The position numbers were made by a program, and so were the translations under genes. A stretch of 64,000 bases of DNA from JAXGXQ01 sp040772685. GTDB taxonomy: Bacteria > Bacillota > Clostridia > Saccharofermentanales > UBA5734. The notes below the pieces were generated by a model that ran no database searches, was not told the origin of the DNA, and was given only the letters and a program-made list of their open reading frames with translations. Below are positions 7,995 to 17,185 of the stretch, piece by piece. The DNA lies in NCBI GenBank assembly GCA_040772685.1, contig JAXGXQ010000002.1, positions 62,001 to 126,000 on the forward strand. Direction: 5' to 3'. Position 1 is the stretch's first letter, and the number at the start of each line of letters is the position of its first letter.

Positions 7995-9122
7995 ATGAGC
8001 TGGTTATCTGAAAAGTTGGCCGACAAGCTGGTCTTTTTTTCCATTTCTTTCATTTTGTTTATCCAGGTAAATACCTCAGCTATTGCTATCGGCCAGGTAC
8101 TGATTGCTTTGCTTATCAGCGCTCTGGCTTCCTATTCGGATAAGCCCGCGCTTAAGGCTGCCTGCGCGCTGTTGTTTATTGGCTTATGCATAACGTTTCC
8201 ACAATTGAGTTACTTTTTACCCTTGATCGCGCTTGATTTGCTTGCTACCCCCTGGCCGTTTCTGACAGCCCTTGGCGCCATACCATTAATTACACATGCG
8301 AACGTGCTCAACCAAACAACAGTATTTGGCCTGGCACTGCTGATTTTGCTGGCTGGACATGTCTACCGCCGATCCGAGTCACTGGCTGTGCTGCGGGCGC
8401 AAACATACAAACTGCGTGATGCTGCACAAGAATCGAAACTCCGGGAAGACAGACAGCATGAGGTGCTTCAGGAAAAGCAGGATTACGAAATCCATCTGGC
8501 GACTTTACGTGAGCGTAACCGGATTGCGCGTGAAATTCATGATCAGGTTGGGCATCAGCTGACCAGCGCCATTTTGCAGGTGGGAGCGATGATGACTGTC
8601 CAGCAGGATCCTGCTCTGCTGCCGGAGTTGAATCAGCTCAAGACAACACTCAGCATCAGCATGGAACAGATCCGGAACAGCGTGCACGACCTGCATGACC
8701 AGTCGATTGACCTTAAAGCTGAGATCAACCGGATTGCTGACGATTTTGACTATTGCCCGCTGCGGGTTGAGTATGACCTGACTGGGTTACCGCCACCTCC
8801 CGTGCGCTACGCTTTTCTTGCTATAATTAAAGAAGGCTTGGCGAACATAATGCGTCATTCTCAAGCCGGTAAAGCTTATTTGACTTTGCGCGAGCATCCC
8901 GGCTTCTACCAGCTGATTTTGCGCGACAACGGCAGAGGTTGTCCTGATTTGCTTAAAGGCGGCACCACTTTGCCGCAAAGTGCCGGTACCGGTATGGGGC
9001 TGCGGAATATTGTGGAAAGAGTCGCAAGCCTTGGCGGTCAGACTCATTTCAAACAAAATGAAGGGTTTACAATATTTGTGACTATTCCCCGCGCAGCATA
9101 TCAGGAGGCCAAAAAGCAATGA
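7995..9122 (+). CDS. NarL/LiaS-type sensor histidine kinase
   Basis: A 375 aa sensor kinase. I chose the ATG at 7995 because AAAAGGAG lies upstream; the in-frame ATG at 7845 would overlap the divergent gene and has no ribosome site. About five N-terminal hydrophobic helices (residues 10-130) form an intramembrane sensor with almost no external loop. A short coiled coil follows, then the HisKA_3 phosphoacceptor box RNRIAREIHDQVGHQLT, and an HATPase domain with DNGRGC and GTGMGLRNI. It phosphorylates the regulator encoded by the next gene, whose start overlaps by 4 bp. Intramembrane sensors of this type commonly respond to cell-envelope stress or antimicrobial peptides. Confidence 0.92.
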   Translation: MSWLSEKLADKLVFFSISFILFIQVNTSAIAIGQVLIALLISALASYSDKPALKAACALLFIGLCITFPQLSYFLPLIALDLLATPWPFLTALGAIPLITHANVLNQTTVFGLALLILLAGHVYRRSESLAVLRAQTYKLRDAAQESKLREDRQHEVLQEKQDYEIHLATLRERNRIAREIHDQVGHQLTSAILQVGAMMTVQQDPALLPELNQLKTTLSISMEQIRNSVHDLHDQSIDLKAEINRIADDFDYCPLRVEYDLTGLPPPPVRYAFLAIIKEGLANIMRHSQAGKAYLTLREHPGFYQLILRDNGRGCPDLLKGGTTLPQSAGTGMGLRNIVERVASLGGQTHFKQNEGFTIFVTIPRAAYQEAKKQ

Positions 9123-9772
9123 CATCGCCACAGCGTTTACGTATTGTCCTGGTGGATGATGATCGTTTGATCACAACTTCACTCAAAATCATCATTGAAG
9201 CTGATCCGGAGCTGCAGGTGATCGCAACTGCCAATGATGGCGCTTCTGCTCTGGTGCTTTATCAACTGCATCAGCCGGACCTCATCCTGCTTGATATCAG
9301 AATGCCCGGCCTGAGCGGCCTGGAAGCCGGCAAACAAATTCTGGCGGCTGATCCGGAGGCGCGAATTCTATATCTGACAACGTTCGCGGACGATGAATAC
9401 ATCGCAGAAGCCCTGAGGATAGGCGCTCGTGGTTATATTCTCAAGCAACAGTTTGAAAGCCTGGTGCCTGCGATTAAGGCGATTCAGGCAGGTCAAAGCG
9501 TTTTTGGCGAGGAAATCAGCTCACGTATTCCGTCATTGCTTAGCACCGACTTGACAACAGACTTAACTGAATTTGACATTAAGCCTAAAGAGATGGATAT
9601 TATCTCTTTAGTGGCAGATGGCCTCAATAATAGAGAAATAGCTGCCAAGCTTCATCTCGGCGAAGGCACTGTCCGCAATAGCATCAGTCAAATTTTGGAA
9701 AAGCTGGAGTTGCGCGACCGCACCCAGCTGGCCATTTTTTACCATAAACACTCTGGGCGGAGGAACCCTTGA
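9119..9772 (+). CDS. NarL-family response regulator
   Basis: A 217 aa two-domain regulator. The receiver domain has the acidic VDDD pocket, the phosphoacceptor Asp in LLDIRMPG, Thr in YLTTFAD and Lys in ILKQQ. The C-terminal LuxR-type helix-turn-helix contains DGLNNREIAAKLHLGEGTVRN. ATGA overlap with the kinase and TTGA overlap with the following ABC ATPase mean the three are translated together. Likely targets are its own operon and the divergent ABC-2 exporter. Confidence 0.94.
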   Translation: MTSPQRLRIVLVDDDRLITTSLKIIIEADPELQVIATANDGASALVLYQLHQPDLILLDIRMPGLSGLEAGKQILAADPEARILYLTTFADDEYIAEALRIGARGYILKQQFESLVPAIKAIQAGQSVFGEEISSRIPSLLSTDLTTDLTEFDIKPKEMDIISLVADGLNNREIAAKLHLGEGTVRNSISQILEKLELRDRTQLAIFYHKHSGRRNP

Positions 9773-10470
9773 CTTATATAGAATTAAATAATGTCCAAAA
9801 AAATTACCGTATGGGCGAAGTGACTATAGTCGCGGCCGACGGTGTCAGTTTTACCATCAACAAAGGCGAGTTCGCTTTAGTTGTGGGCGCTTCCGGCGCC
9901 GGCAAGACAACTGTGCTCAACCTGCTTGGCGGTATGGACTCCTTAAGCGGCGGTACGATTCAGGTAGATAACGCTGACATCAGCTCATATAACCGCCGTC
10001 AGCTGACTGAATATCGCCGCACCGACATCGGTTTTGTTTTTCAGTTTTATAATCTTGTGCAAAATCTGACTGCACGTGAAAATGTCGAACTTGCCACGCA
10101 GATCAGCCCGGATCCGCTTGATGTGGATCTGGTTTTGGCTCAGGTGGGGCTGAGCGAACGCAAGGATAATTTCCCTTCGCAGCTTTCCGGCGGCGAGCAG
10201 CAGCGGGTGGCGATAGCGCGTGCTTTGGCCAAGAACCCCAAGTTGCTGCTGTGCGATGAGCCTACAGGCGCATTGGACTACAATACCGGGCGCTCAATTC
10301 TTAAGCTGTTACAGGATACCTGCCACAATACCGGCATGACCGTTATTGTGATTACCCATAACCTGGCGTTGACCGCTATCGCTGACAAAGTCATTCGCAT
10401 GCGCAATGGCAAAGTGATCGAGATCACCACTAATGCTCAACCGCTGCCGGTTGAAGAGCTCGAATGGTGA
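9769..10470 (+). CDS. ABC ATPase of a FtsX/MacB-type transporter
   Basis: A 233 aa ATPase of the LolD/MacB/SalX class. It shows Walker A GASGAGKTT, Q-loop FVFQFYNL, the canonical signature LSGGEQQRVAIARAL, Walker B LLLCDEPTGALD and the His switch VITHN. The start is TTG overlapping the regulator stop codon (TTGA), supported by GGCGGAGG nine bases upstream. It powers the large FtsX-domain permease encoded 1 bp downstream. Such mechanotransmission ABC systems confer peptide-antibiotic resistance, move lipoproteins or activate cell-wall hydrolases. Confidence 0.94.
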   Translation: MTYIELNNVQKNYRMGEVTIVAADGVSFTINKGEFALVVGASGAGKTTVLNLLGGMDSLSGGTIQVDNADISSYNRRQLTEYRRTDIGFVFQFYNLVQNLTARENVELATQISPDPLDVDLVLAQVGLSERKDNFPSQLSGGEQQRVAIARALAKNPKLLLCDEPTGALDYNTGRSILKLLQDTCHNTGMTVIVITHNLALTAIADKVIRMRNGKVIEITTNAQPLPVEELEW

Positions 10471-10471
10471 T

Positions 10472-13400
10472 ATGAAAACCTCGCTTCTGAAAGACTTTAT
10501 TCGTTCAATTTGGAAAAGCCGCGCCCGTTTTCTTTCGATTCTGGGGATGGTAGCCCTCGGCGTGGGCTTTTTTGCCGGTATCAACGCCAGCGAACCGGAC
10601 ATGTTGATTTCGGCGGAACATTATTACCAGGATCAGCGCCTGGCTGACTACCGCCTGCTTTCGCCTCTCGGTTTCCGGAAACAGGATATTGCAGCGCTTA
10701 AACAGAACCCCGGGGTGGCAGAAGTCAGCGAATCCCAGATTGTTGACCTGTTTTTGGCGACACCGGACGGCCTGGAGTTTACTGTCCGGCTCTATAGTAA
10801 TGACAGTAATAAATCTCCAGCCGAAAAAGAGCTCAACCGCCTTACCTTGCTCGAAGGCCGACTACCGGAAAAACCCGGCGAAATTGCCATTGAAGAAGGA
10901 TTTGGCCTTAAGAGCATCATTCCTTTGGGCACTGTTCTGACAGCATCTCTGCCGGAGGATCAAGAGCTAAGTGAATTGGTGCAAAGCAACGCTTTTACCG
11001 TGGTTGGGCGGGTGCGCTCGCCATTGTATATAGATTTTCAGCGTGGCCAGACAAACATCGGCGGCGGCTCGATCAGCTGGTATGCAGTTGCAGTGAAGGA
11101 CGAATTCGTGGCGGAGCGCTCGGGAAATCTGTATTTGCGGGTTGTGGGCTCAGACGAACTTGAATCTTATTCACCAGCTTATAGCGAACGGATCGAAGCC
11201 TTTACACCTGACCTGGAAGCCTTAGGAGAAAGCGCGGTAGCAGAGGAAGTCGCCGAGCTGCGCGCAGAAATCGAAACAGGTAAAACGGAGTTGCTGGAGC
11301 AGAAAGATAAAGCAGCCCGGGAACTGGCAGATGCCGAACAGAAGCTGGGAGATGCCGAGCTGGCAATTGCCGACGGCGAAGCTGAGTTAAAAGCTAACGA
11401 GGAAAAATACACCCGTGAACTTGCCGACCAACGTGCCAAGCTGGAAAAGGGCCGGGCTGAACTGGCCGCCGGACGTGCCCAATATGAGAGCGGTCTGAAG
11501 GATTGGAACGATGGGTATATCGCCTGGAGTGAAGGTGATGCTCAGCTTCGGGCGGCGAAAACAGTTTTAGATGCCAGCGAAGCCGAACTTACCGCTGGAG
11601 AACGCGAACTGGAAGCTGGCAGAATAGCTATCGACGCGGGCAGGGCAAGGCTAAATGCCAGCGAGGCTGAACTGGCAGCGGTAAAAGCACAGCTGGACGC
11701 CTCTGCACTGGAGCTTGCTGCCCTTGAAACTCAATTAGCTGCGGCTGAGGCGGAGCTTAAAGACACCGCTGATCTGCAAGCGGCACTAAACGCTGGCAGG
11801 GCTGCCTATGAGCAGGGGCTGGCCGCATATGAAGACGGCAAACTCCAGTATGAAAATGGAGTAGATGAGTTTAACCAAAGCCTTGTTACTTACGAAGCAG
11901 CCAGGCGCAAGGTTGCAGCCGGGTGGCAGCAATATAATCAAGGTCTGGCCGAATACGAGAGAAGTAAAGCTGAGCTGGACGCAGGCAAAGCTGTGTTGGA
12001 TCAAAGCAAAGCCGAGCTGGACCAGGCGCAGGCAGTGATCAAAGAAAATGAAAAACTGCTGGTTGATGGCGCCGCAGCTTTGACACGCGGAGAACGTGAA
12101 CTCGAACGAGAATTGGCTGACGGGCGGTTAAAGCTGGTGCAAGCCAGAGCAGAGCTAAACGACGGCCTGGCAGCATTCGGCTACGAGAAGGCGGAAGCGG
12201 AACGCCTGATAGCGCAGGCTGAAACTGATATCCATGACGCCGAGCGCGCCCTGATTGAAATTCCCAGTGGCTGGTTTGTTTTTACCCGTGAAAGCTTCCC
12301 CGGTTACAGCGGCTATGGCGCCGACGCTGAACGCATCGGCGCAGTAGCAACGGTCTTTCCTTTGTTTTTCTTTTTGGTGGCTGCTCTGGTGTGCCTGACA
12401 ACCATGACCAGAATGGTTGAGGAAGAGCGGGTTCAGATCGGCACGCTTAAAGCGCTGGGTTACAGCTCGTTTGCGATTTCGTTCAAGTTTTTGGCTTATG
12501 CCCTTTTGGCCTGCGCTTTAGGTACCGCAGCAGGACTTGCTCTGGGTTTTTGGGTTTTTCCTACGGTAATTATGTCGGCCTACAGCTTGATGTATGAAAT
12601 CCCTTATCAGCTGACACCGCCACATGCCGACCTCAGCCTGATTTCCAGCTTAATCGCGACTGTAACCATTATGTCAGCAGCTTTGCTGGCAACTTTGAGT
12701 GAGTTGCGGGCTACTCCCGCTGTCTTAATGCAGCCGAAAGCTCCCAAACCGGGCAAACGGATTTGGCTGGAACGCGTCCGCCCATTGTGGCGGCGGCTCT
12801 CCTTTTCCAATAAAGTGACTGCCCGCAATATTTTCCGTTACAAGCAGCGCTTTCTTATGACTATTATCGGTATCGCCGGTTGCACGGCGTTGTTATTAAC
12901 CGGTTTTGGCCTTAAAGATTCAATCGGCGCTATCGGCACCAAGCAGTTTGAAGAATTATTTATCTATGATGCGGCTGTCTATTATGACGATGAGAAGGAA
13001 TCAGCTTTAAAGCTGCCGGCACTTCTGGCCACTGAACCTGAGGTTGCAAGCCAGCTGCGGCTGCTCAATGAAACCGTCACTTTAAGGCCGTCAGGCTCAA
13101 GCCGAGAATTTGAAGCTTCACTGGTCGTGCCGGAAAACGCCGCAGAACTTCAACAGTATTATGTTTTACGCGAGCGTACCAGCGGCACGGAACTGCAATT
13201 GCCCGCTGACGGTGCTGTTCTAACCGAGAAACTGGCAGATCTGTTAAACGTTGAAGTCGGCGATACAGTCCGCTGGACTGACAGCGACCAACTGACCTAT
13301 GAAATGAGAATAGCGGGCATTACCGAGAACTATATGGCACATTACCTATACATGTCACCAGCTTATTATGATCAGATAACCTACCAGACACCACACTACA

Positions 13401-13942
13401 ACAGCATCACTTTCAACCTGGGAAACCCGCAGATCATTGATGAAGATGCTTTCTCAGAGAAAATATTGTCGAACGAAGCCGCGTTGGGGGTAATATTCAC
13501 AGCCGGCATTTCTGACCAGTTTAATGATGTTTTAAGCAGTCTTAACACAGTGGTTCTGGTACTGATTATCTCAGCCGGAGCCTTGGCGTTTATTGTGCTT
13601 TACAACCTGACCAATATCAATATTACTGAGCGGGCACGCGAAATCGCCACACTCAAGGTGCTGGGATTCCGCGATAATGAGGTTTCGGCCTATGTATACC
13701 GTGAAAACATGGTACTGGCAGCTATCGGTACGCTGGGTGGCCTTGTGCTCGGCTATTTTCTGCACGGATTTGTGATGAACACCATGGAAATTGACAACAT
13801 GATGTTCGGAAAACAGATCCTGCCGCTCAGCTATGTCTGGTCGATTCTGCTGACCATGTTGTTCGCCTTGTTGGTGAATCTCTTTATGAATCACCGGTTG
13901 ATCAGGATTGACATGGTGGAATCACTGAAATCAGGTGAATAG
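10472..13942 (+). CDS. Large FtsX-domain ABC permease with long extracytoplasmic coiled coil
   Basis: A 1156 aa permease; the ATG at 10472 lies 1 bp after the ATPase stop. It has one N-terminal helix (about residues 17-40) and an external domain. A highly regular Ala/Glu/Leu/Gly-rich coiled coil (about residues 250-590) follows, with recurring AELDAGKA / AELAAGRA-type units. A first FtsX block of three helices covers about 625-760. A second N-terminal helix near 800, another external domain and a final FtsX block (about 1020-1150) complete it. The architecture matches Gram-positive FtsX permeases with an inserted coiled coil, where the helical rod may span the cell wall or engage a partner. 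Its operon with a sensor kinase suggests an envelope-stress function. Confidence 0.92.
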   Translation: MKTSLLKDFIRSIWKSRARFLSILGMVALGVGFFAGINASEPDMLISAEHYYQDQRLADYRLLSPLGFRKQDIAALKQNPGVAEVSESQIVDLFLATPDGLEFTVRLYSNDSNKSPAEKELNRLTLLEGRLPEKPGEIAIEEGFGLKSIIPLGTVLTASLPEDQELSELVQSNAFTVVGRVRSPLYIDFQRGQTNIGGGSISWYAVAVKDEFVAERSGNLYLRVVGSDELESYSPAYSERIEAFTPDLEALGESAVAEEVAELRAEIETGKTELLEQKDKAARELADAEQKLGDAELAIADGEAELKANEEKYTRELADQRAKLEKGRAELAAGRAQYESGLKDWNDGYIAWSEGDAQLRAAKTVLDASEAELTAGERELEAGRIAIDAGRARLNASEAELAAVKAQLDASALELAALETQLAAAEAELKDTADLQAALNAGRAAYEQGLAAYEDGKLQYENGVDEFNQSLVTYEAARRKVAAGWQQYNQGLAEYERSKAELDAGKAVLDQSKAELDQAQAVIKENEKLLVDGAAALTRGERELERELADGRLKLVQARAELNDGLAAFGYEKAEAERLIAQAETDIHDAERALIEIPSGWFVFTRESFPGYSGYGADAERIGAVATVFPLFFFLVAALVCLTTMTRMVEEERVQIGTLKALGYSSFAISFKFLAYALLACALGTAAGLALGFWVFPTVIMSAYSLMYEIPYQLTPPHADLSLISSLIATVTIMSAALLATLSELRATPAVLMQPKAPKPGKRIWLERVRPLWRRLSFSNKVTARNIFRYKQRFLMTIIGIAGCTALLLTGFGLKDSIGAIGTKQFEELFIYDAAVYYDDEKESALKLPALLATEPEVASQLRLLNETVTLRPSGSSREFEASLVVPENAAELQQYYVLRERTSGTELQLPADGAVLTEKLADLLNVEVGDTVRWTDSDQLTYEMRIAGITENYMAHYLYMSPAYYDQITYQTPHYNSITFNLGNPQIIDEDAFSEKILSNEAALGVIFTAGISDQFNDVLSSLNTVVLVLIISAGALAFIVLYNLTNINITERAREIATLKVLGFRDNEVSAYVYRENMVLAAIGTLGGLVLGYFLHGFVMNTMEIDNMMFGKQILPLSYVWSILLTMLFALLVNLFMNHRLIRIDMVESLKSGE

Positions 13943-13953
13943 GGCAGCTCATT

Positions 13954-14898
13954 TCAGGTGGGAAGCTTAGCCATTTCTTCGCGGGTGCGAATCAATTTGT
14001 ATAGCATTTCATTGACAGGCGTGGGAATATTGTTTTCAGCGCCCAGCTGCATAACTGTACCGGACAGCATTTCAACTTCGGTCGGGCGGCCGTGCAGCAG
14101 GTCGTCAACCATTGAAGTATGGGTTTCCGGGTTCATACTCGCCAGTACCGTCCGCCAGTTGGTTATATCTGTTTCACCAAGTTCGATTCCTTTGGCCACT
14201 GCAATCGCGTTAACCTCACGCATCGCGTCTTCAACCATATCCTCTGCAGCCGGAATCTGCTGAAATACACCGTAAGGTGCCAGCAGCACAGCTGAAACCT
14301 GGTTAATGCCGACATTGATCATGAACTTATACCACAGGGCATGAAGCATATTTTCCGGAACTGTATAGGTGACGCCGGCTGCGTCAAACAGCTGCGCTAT
14401 TTTGCTTACCCGGTCCGACCAGGTGCAATTCTCGGCTTCGCCAAACACGACGGTACCTGCCGAGGTAAACCTCACCCGGTTGCCGCTGCGGTTGCCGTCA
14501 ATCCCGATTACCAGACCATAGAGAATTTTTTCGCTGCCGAATGCTTCACCCAGCTCTGCCTCGCTGGTTATCCCGTTCATCAATGACAGTATTACGGTGT
14601 GCTCTCCCACGTAGCAACGCATATCTTCAATGGCGGAGGCCAAATCGTATTGCTTAACAGCTACCAGGATCAAATCAACCGGTCCGGATGCAGTGGCCGC
14701 CAGCGGGATTACAGGTTCCAGAATTGGCAAATCATAACGCTGCTCATTTATCATCAGGCCTTGTTGGCGATAGCGATTAGCCCGCTCGCCGCCGGCCAGA
14801 ATAAAAACTTTACCTGGGTTTTTGTCGTGTAGTCTATGAGCTACTGCGCTGCCAACCGCGCCTGCGCCCACCAGCAAAACAGAGTTTAGTTCGTTCAT
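13954..14898 (-). CDS. Ketopantoate reductase family (PanE/ApbA-like)
   Basis: A 314 aa NADP-dependent 2-dehydropantoate 2-reductase family enzyme. The N-terminal Rossmann motif is GAGAVGSAVAHRL. The catalytic Lys region ALWYKFMINVGINQVSAV lies near residue 190, and the C-terminal PTEVEMLSGTVMQLG is typical of the family. Strict PanE activity (pantothenate synthesis) is possible, but no panB, panC or panD lies nearby and the family contains many reductases of other 2-oxo acids. It is convergent with the FtsX gene (11 bp gap). The start has AAGGAGG. Confidence 0.85.
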   Translation of the reverse strand: MNELNSVLLVGAGAVGSAVAHRLHDKNPGKVFILAGGERANRYRQQGLMINEQRYDLPILEPVIPLAATASGPVDLILVAVKQYDLASAIEDMRCYVGEHTVILSLMNGITSEAELGEAFGSEKILYGLVIGIDGNRSGNRVRFTSAGTVVFGEAENCTWSDRVSKIAQLFDAAGVTYTVPENMLHALWYKFMINVGINQVSAVLLAPYGVFQQIPAAEDMVEDAMREVNAIAVAKGIELGETDITNWRTVLASMNPETHTSMVDDLLHGRPTEVEMLSGTVMQLGAENNIPTPVNEMLYKLIRTREEMAKLPT

Positions 14899-14912
14899 AG
14901 ATCCTCCTTGAA

Positions 14913-14941
14913 TTTTCCGAGTATTTTCCGAGTATTTTCCG
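14913..14941. repeat. 11-bp tandem repeat upstream of the panE-like gene
   Basis: TTTTCCGAGTA occurs twice in direct succession (14913-14923, 14924-14934), followed by a partial third copy TTTTCCG. It sits in the 5' leader of the minus-strand gene, just before its ribosome site, and on the promoter side of azlC. It could be a regulator site array or slippage product; the function is unknown. Confidence 0.6.
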
Positions 14942-15056
14942 GCGGGCTAAAACAGGTCCCGCTTGTTTAATTCCATTTGTTATATATTACCACGCGAAAT
15001 GTTTATGATAAGATTAAAGGACGCTTTTCAGAAGCACAGCCTATTACGGGAGGAAA

Positions 15057-15080
15057 GCCTTACTGCCGCAACGGCAAGGC
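15057..15080 (+). other. Hairpin in the azlC leader
   Basis: TGCCG-CAA-CGGCA with outer GCCT/AGGC forms a compact GC-rich hairpin directly after a GGGAGGAAA stretch (15048-15056) and about 17 bp before the chosen azlC start. It could hide or expose an upstream ribosome site. I tested it by eye against known riboswitch consensus sequences and found no convincing match. Confidence 0.4.
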
Positions 15081-15096
15081 ATTTGAGCAGAGCGCG

Positions 15097-15915
15097 ATGA
15101 AGCAAAACCAGAACAGACAGACTCAGGCAAACAGATATTCCGGTAACAAAAGCCAAAGCTTGCATCACAAGCTGCAGCGACCGGACTTTCAGCAAGGGCT
15201 GGCCGCCGGCTTACCAATTGCTCTGGGCTATTTTGCCGTTTCCTTTGCCTATGGTTTATTTACTGCAGAAGGCGGTATGACACCACTTACTGCCACACTG
15301 ATTTCCTTCACCAACATGACCTCGGCTGGCCAGTTTGCAGGGACACAACTGATTTTTGCCGGCGCGCCTTATCCGGAAATTTTCATCACCGTCCTATTAA
15401 TCAATCTCCGCTATATGCTGATGTCGCTTTCCTTAACTCAAAAGTTGCGGCCTGGTATCAGTCTGCCGGGGCGCCTGATTATCGGCTATGGGGTTACCGA
15501 TGAAATTTACGCAGTAGCCGCAACTCATACCGGTGAGCCGGGGCTTGTCTACATGCTGGGCTTGATCTCGCTGCCGGTTGCCGGCTGGACAGGCGGCACT
15601 CTGTTTGGCTCCCTGGCCGGTTCAGTTTTGCCACTGGCTGTGCGCAGTGCGCTGGGGATTGCGCTTTATGCCATGTTTATTGCGATAATTATTCCACCAG
15701 CCCGCTCTTCGCGCCCGGTACTGGCTGTTGTTATTCTGGCCGCCGTTCTGAGCACCGCAGCACAAACTGTGCCTCTGACCCGGGATATTCCGAGCGGCTG
15801 GCGTTTGATCGCCGTCACTTTGATCGCGGCTTTCGCCGGTGCGTTACTGGCACCGATAACACCGGAATCAGAAATGGGCACAACTGCTGAAGACAGTGGG
15901 AAGGGCAGACTATGA
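15097..15915 (+). CDS. azlC: AzlC-family branched-chain amino acid exporter, large subunit
   Basis: AzlC forms with AzlD a two-subunit efflux system for branched-chain amino acids in the cytoplasmic membrane. The protein is about 272 aa from the ATG at 15097; the open frame extends back to 14977, but that N-terminal part is polar and looks non-coding. Family features include FQQGLAAGLPIALGYFAVSFAYG, FTNMTSAGQFAG and GYGVTDEIYAVA (read in parts), with six or seven helices. The stop overlaps the azlD start by 4 bp. The start is uncertain: the best ribosome site (GGGAGGAAA, 15048) lies too far from 15097, so initiation may be at a non-ATG codon near 15061. Confidence 0.85.
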   Translation: MKQNQNRQTQANRYSGNKSQSLHHKLQRPDFQQGLAAGLPIALGYFAVSFAYGLFTAEGGMTPLTATLISFTNMTSAGQFAGTQLIFAGAPYPEIFITVLLINLRYMLMSLSLTQKLRPGISLPGRLIIGYGVTDEIYAVAATHTGEPGLVYMLGLISLPVAGWTGGTLFGSLAGSVLPLAVRSALGIALYAMFIAIIIPPARSSRPVLAVVILAAVLSTAAQTVPLTRDIPSGWRLIAVTLIAAFAGALLAPITPESEMGTTAEDSGKGRL

Positions 15916-16232
15916 AAGAATCTTATCTGCTCGGCGCGTTTCTAACCATGTTGGCAGCCACCTGGCTGCCGCGCATGTTGCCGCTGCTTTTAGTCCGTAA
16001 GCGCATTGACAACGTGCTCTTTCGTTCATTCCTGTTTTATGTGCCTTATGCTGTTTTGGCTGCAATGACCATCCCGGCTATATTTTATTCAACCTCGCTG
16101 ATCGAATCGGCCGCTGCCGGCCTGGCAGTTGCTCTGCTGCTTGGCTGGCGGGGAAAGTCATTGCTGGTTGTGGCACTGGGCGCATCACTGGCTGTATTTA
16201 TAGTGGAACAACTTGCCGGAGTAATTTTTTAA
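15912..16232 (+). CDS. azlD: AzlD-family branched-chain amino acid exporter, small subunit
   Basis: A 106 aa membrane protein with about four hydrophobic helices and the AzlD-typical TWLPRMLPLLL near residue 20. It overlaps azlC by ATGA, which implies coupled synthesis of the two subunits. AzlC plus AzlD export branched-chain amino acids or analogues. The stop is followed 13 bp later by nfo. Confidence 0.9.
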   Translation: MKESYLLGAFLTMLAATWLPRMLPLLLVRKRIDNVLFRSFLFYVPYAVLAAMTIPAIFYSTSLIESAAAGLAVALLLGWRGKSLLVVALGASLAVFIVEQLAGVIF

Positions 16233-16245
16233 GGAGGCAAATTTT

Positions 16246-17082
16246 ATGTTGAATATCGGCTGTCATCTTTCAATTTCCCGAGGCTACCTTAATATCGGTA
16301 AAGAGGCTTTGTCAATTGGAGCCAATACCTTTCAGTTTTTCTCCCGCAATCCTCGCGGCAGTCGTCAACGAGCGCTCGACGAAACGGATATAAAAGCCTT
16401 GGACGCTTTCCTGAAAGAACATGAATTTGCGCCGATTCTGGCTCATGCGCCGTATACCCTGAACGCCTGTTCCCCTGATGAACAGCTGCGGACACTGGCG
16501 GCGGAAATGATGGCCGGTGACGTGGAACGGCTGGAGTATTTACCGGGAAACTACTACAACTTTCACCCAGGCAGCCATGTAGGGCAGGGGGTTAATGTTG
16601 GAATTGGCTTTACCGCAGCCGCACTGAACAAGGTATTGCAACCAGGACAGAAGACCCTGGTTCTGCTGGAAACGATGAGCGGCAGCGGCAGTGAAATCGG
16701 CGGCAGATTTGAGGAACTGCAGCAGATTATCGAACAGGTTGAACATCAGGAGCTGTTGGGTGTTTGCCTCGACACCTGCCACGTGCATGCAGCCGGTTAT
16801 GACATAATCAACGGCCTTGATGGCGTACTGGCAGAATTCGACAAAATAATCGGTCTGAAACGCTTGAAAGGGATTCATCTGAACGACTGCCTGGCACCGG
16901 CAGGCGCCCGTAAGGACCGCCACGCAAAAATCGGTGAAGGCTACATTGGCCTGGACGCAATTACAAGAGTGATCAACCACCCGCAGCTGCGGCACTTGCC
17001 CTTTTACCTTGAAACACCTAATGAAGTTGATGGCTACAAGTCGGAGATTGAACTATTGCGCCAGGCTTATCAGGAAACTTGA
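16246..17082 (+). CDS. nfo: Endonuclease IV (AP endonuclease)
   Basis: A 278 aa Nfo-type base-excision repair endonuclease that cuts DNA 5' to abasic sites. It is a TIM barrel with the three-zinc ligands visible as NFHPGSH, LLETMSG, CLDTCHVHAAGYD, HLNDC, KDRHAKIGEG and PFYLETPNE. Length and motif order match the family. The start has AAGGAGG. It lies 13 bp after azlD, probably on one transcript though unrelated in function. Confidence 0.96.
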   Translation: MLNIGCHLSISRGYLNIGKEALSIGANTFQFFSRNPRGSRQRALDETDIKALDAFLKEHEFAPILAHAPYTLNACSPDEQLRTLAAEMMAGDVERLEYLPGNYYNFHPGSHVGQGVNVGIGFTAAALNKVLQPGQKTLVLLETMSGSGSEIGGRFEELQQIIEQVEHQELLGVCLDTCHVHAAGYDIINGLDGVLAEFDKIIGLKRLKGIHLNDCLAPAGARKDRHAKIGEGYIGLDAITRVINHPQLRHLPFYLETPNEVDGYKSEIELLRQAYQET

Positions 17083-17147
17083 AGCGCGGTTGCAGCCATT
17101 TGCGTTTTATCGCATAATTGAAATAATTGTGTGACCTTGTGAAGTAC

Positions 17148-17164
17148 CTGGACACGCTGTCCAG
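17148..17164. promoter_or_regulatory. Perfect 7-bp inverted repeat before the carboxyspermidine genes
   Basis: CTGGACA-CGC-TGTCCAG lies 21 bp upstream of the start codon of the polyamine operon, immediately before its ribosome site (ACAGGAG). As RNA it would be a stable hairpin next to the ribosome site; as DNA it could be an operator. No T-run follows, so it is not a standard terminator for nfo. Confidence 0.5.
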
Positions 17165-17185
17165 ACAGATGACAGGAGATATATT

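Noticed and set aside
14977..15096. Riboswitch (cyclic-di-GMP, cobalamin or T-box) before azlC
   Set aside because: GCACAGCC and GGAAAGCC stretches faintly resemble GEMM elements, but the conserved core and the order of helices do not match, and there is too little space for a T-box.
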